From: Nitrosotalea sp.
Lineage (GTDB): Archaea; Halobacteriota; Syntropharchaeia; Alkanophagales; Methanospirareceae
Direction of reading: 5' to 3'
DNA length: 7,631 bases
Assembly (NCBI GenBank): GCA_020725315.1
Contig: DYFG01000079.1
Span: forward strand, 1 to 7,631
Of this stretch, positions 6,416-7,631 are shown in pieces; position 1 is the first letter of the stretch; each line of letters starts with the position of its first letter. Below the pieces are notes generated by a model. The model searched no databases. It had not been told where the DNA came from and worked only from the letters and a program-made list of their open reading frames with translations. A program made the position numbers and the translations under genes.

Positions 6416-6814
6416 ATGAATAAAGTAGCCATAATAGTGGGCTCGAAGAGCGATCAAGCGGTGGCGGATAGAGCGATAAAGGTTTTGGAAGCGCATGATA
6501 TCCCTTATGAAGTGCGGGTGATCTCCGCGCATCGGAATCCCGAAGAACTGGATAGGTATCTAAAGGAAAACAGTGATTCATTTGCAGTGATCATAGCGAT
6601 TGCAGGGCTATCTGCAGCTTTGCCAGGAGTAATCGCCTCAAAAACGGAAAAGCCAGTCATTGGTGTTCCGGTAAGCGGGAAGTTAATGGGCATGGATGCA
6701 CTACTTTCTATGGTTCAAATGCCTTCGGGTGTTCCGGTAGGTGTGGTAGGCATAGACAACGGAGAAAATGCGGCTTTGCTTGCTCTGAGGATACTAAAGG
6801 TGAAGGAGCCATAG
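6416..6814 (+). CDS. purE: N5-carboxyaminoimidazole ribonucleotide mutase (PurE)
   Basis: PurE converts N5-CAIR to 4-carboxy-AIR in de novo purine synthesis; the class (N5-CAIR mutase or AIR carboxylase) cannot be proved from sequence alone. It is a cytosolic, normally octameric enzyme. The 132 residues show the phosphate-binding GSKSD (9-13), the catalytic SAHR with H39 (37-40), AGLSAALPGVIASKTEKPVI (63-82), and GMDALLSMVQMPSGVPV (92-108), followed by the helix ENAALLALRIL. Bacterial class I enzymes have AAHLPG in the third motif; here it is AALPG, so that histidine is alanine (A68). I believe some archaeal homologues share this, but I cannot confirm it here. The length is short but complete, with no fused PurK. 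It has its own strong Shine-Dalgarno and is isolated from other purine genes. Confidence 0.93.
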   Translation: MNKVAIIVGSKSDQAVADRAIKVLEAHDIPYEVRVISAHRNPEELDRYLKENSDSFAVIIAIAGLSAALPGVIASKTEKPVIGVPVSGKLMGMDALLSMVQMPSGVPVGVVGIDNGENAALLALRILKVKEP

Positions 6815-6818
6815 CTCA

Positions 6819-6874
6819 ATGCAAAATGCAAAATGCAAAATGCAGAATGCAAATTGAAAAATACAAAATGCAAA
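6819..6874 (+). repeat. Left heptad tract: eight in-register 7-bp units (ATGCAAA type)
   Basis: Eight consecutive 7-bp units start 5 bases after the purE stop codon: ATGCAAA three times, ATGCAGA, ATGCAAA, TTGAAAA, ATACAAA, ATGCAAA. The tract covers three in-frame ATG codons (6826, 6847, 6868) of the four-helix-bundle gene, so part of it may be translated. A related tract in the opposite orientation lies just beyond that gene. Confidence 0.9.
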
Positions 6875-7230
6875 ACGATAGGAAAAACCTATCGGAGCGC
6901 TTATTGGACTTTGGAGTAGATATTGTTAGATTGACCGTCAAGCTTAATAAAACCATGGTAGGGCGACATATCGGAGAACAGTTAATGCAATCCGCGACAT
7001 CTTCTGGAGCGAATTACGAAGAAGCTTGTGGCGCTGAAAGCAAGGCAGACTTTGTCCATAAAATGCAACTTGTCTTGAAAGAATTACGTGAGTCGTTATA
7101 CTGGTTGAAACTAATTGAGAGATCCAAGTTAATCCCAAATGAGGATATACAGCCATTGCTGAGTGAAGCCGATGAATTGCTCAAAATTGTTGCAAAATCT
7201 GTAATAACTGCGGAGACTAAAGAAAGATAG
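6826..7230 (+). CDS. Four-helix-bundle protein (S23 / 23S rRNA intervening-sequence protein family)
   Basis: A small all-helical protein of the S23/IVS four-helix-bundle family, originally noticed as ORFs within 23S rRNA intervening sequences; the fold is shared with Avd of diversity-generating retroelements. Molecular function is unknown; members often form pentameric rings with a basic surface. It has 134 residues from ATG 6826, or 120 from ATG 6868. Family features: LSERLLDFGVDIVRL, then GRHIGEQLMQSATSSGANYE (residues 46-65), AESKADFVHKMQLVLKELRE (70-89), and SLYWLKLIERSKLI. The first 17 residues (MQNAKCRMQIEKYKMQN) simply translate the heptad DNA repeat, so the true start may be 6868, which fits family length. 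A GGTGAAGGAG Shine-Dalgarno-like stretch (6799-6808) lies within the end of purE. No rRNA sequence surrounds the gene; it is a free-standing copy. Confidence 0.85.
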   Translation: MQNAKCRMQIEKYKMQNDRKNLSERLLDFGVDIVRLTVKLNKTMVGRHIGEQLMQSATSSGANYEEACGAESKADFVHKMQLVLKELRESLYWLKLIERSKLIPNEDIQPLLSEADELLKIVAKSVITAETKER

Positions 7231-7243
7231 AACTTATCGCACA

Positions 7244-7278
7244 ATTTTGCCTCTTCCACTTTGCACTTTGCAATTTCT
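7244..7278 (-). repeat. Right heptad tract, inverted relative to the left one
   Basis: Starting 14 nt after the stop of the four-helix-bundle gene are five 7-bp units: ATTTTGC, CTCTTCC, ACTTTGC, ACTTTGC, AATTTCT. Read on the minus strand they become AGAAATT, GCAAAGT, GCAAAGT, GGAAGAG, GCAAAAT. These resemble the GCAAAAT-phase units of the left tract. The gene is thus bracketed by imperfect inverted heptad tracts. Confidence 0.75.
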
Positions 7279-7288
7279 AATTGAACAA

Positions 7289-7627
7289 ATGGTGATCCAG
7301 AAACTGAATGAGGAAGTGTCTCAGGTTAACCCCATTCTTGAAGAATATGACTTTGTTTACGGAACTGTAAAGTCAGAAATCTGTGAGGTTAAGAAAATAC
7401 CAACCCCAAAAGCAAGAACAGGCGTCAATACACTTTCTTTCTAAACATCAATTGTTTCAAACGAGATTATGGACTTAGCAAGCGACTTTTTAGGATCGAG
7501 GCCACCATCTCGCTGGATACGCTGGGTAATGGTCTGCTTCTTGCTGTTCTGTGGCATTCCACAGAAAACAGTTGCGGCAGCCACCAATTACACTGACAGA
7601 CAGGTCAGGAACATCAGGGATCAATAA
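7289..7627 (+). pseudogene. Decayed HTH protein, possibly the N-terminal part of a transposase
   Basis: One reading frame runs from ATG 7289 to the window edge with protein-like content but is interrupted by TAA at 7442-7444 and again at 7625-7627. The first part (51 residues) starts MVIQKLNEEVSQVNPILEEY. After the first stop the same frame continues TSIVSNEIMDLASDF, then RPPSRWIRW, and CGIPQKTVAAATNYTDRQVR, which has the look of a helix-turn-helix (two short helices around a turn, with TDRQVRNIRD as recognition helix). This layout resembles N-terminal DNA-binding regions of transposases, but I do not recognise a specific IS family. Alternatively there are two short real genes (7289-7444 and 7469-7627). 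UAA is not known to be recoded in archaea, so decay is the simpler reading. The gene may continue beyond the right edge. Confidence 0.45.
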
Positions 7628-7631
7628 ACCC

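Noticed and set aside
6819..6874. CRISPR or minisatellite array
   Set aside because: Units are 7 bp with no spacers; this is a short tandem tract tied to the four-helix-bundle gene.
7547..7566. 8-bp perfect hairpin TTCTGTGG-CATT-CCACAGAA
   Set aside because: It lies inside the HTH-coding stretch, has no T-run and is single; probably coincidental, though an element end cannot be excluded.
6826..7631. Diversity-generating retroelement, because Avd shares the four-helix-bundle fold
   Set aside because: No reverse transcriptase and no template/variable repeat pair with adenine-biased differences is visible; the protein matches the S23/IVS group.

Overview
The window most likely comes from a methanogenic archaeon or an anaerobic methane- or alkane-oxidising relative. 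Three genes point there: a CDP-archaeol synthase (archaeal ether lipids), an archaeal Sm-like (Lsm) protein, and a homologue of methanogenesis marker protein 15, which is known essentially from archaea with methyl-coenzyme M reductase chemistry. An archaeal-type HTH regulator fits the same picture. I cannot assign a genus from this sequence alone, although an ANME/Syntrophoarchaeum-like euryarchaeote would fit.

Layout. Positions 1-4124 hold five tightly packed minus-strand genes, in transcription order: dihydroorotase (pyrC), CDP-archaeol synthase (carS), methanogenesis marker 15, a TrmO-like tRNA m6t6A37 methyltransferase, and a YgjP/DUF45 zinc metallopeptidase. Gaps are 1 nt (pyrC-carS), 51 nt with a probable new promoter (carS-marker 15), 0 nt (marker 15-trmO) and about 13 nt (trmO-DUF45). 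A 54-bp divergent promoter region (4125-4178) separates them from plus-strand genes: lsm, proC (ATGA overlap) and an HTH regulator (11-nt overlap), then purE. These are mostly housekeeping functions: pyrimidine, purine and proline synthesis, membrane lipid, tRNA modification and RNA binding.

From 6246 to the right end the character changes. Just upstream of purE is a 133-bp non-coding element. It has imperfect inverted ends and four consecutive perfect hairpins, each with a 7-bp stem and a 3-nt loop. The hairpins fall into two related pairs that differ by compensatory base-pair changes. Just after purE is a four-helix-bundle (S23/IVS-like) gene. It is bracketed by 7-bp-period repeat tracts that are inverted relative to each other, and its start codon lies inside the left tract. 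Beyond it lies what looks like a decayed HTH protein, possibly a transposase N-terminus, broken by two in-frame TAA codons. purE is therefore sandwiched between two insertion-like units.

The structured hairpin element and the heptad-bracketed four-helix-bundle unit are the best candidates for something undescribed. No rRNA, tRNA or CRISPR array was seen.
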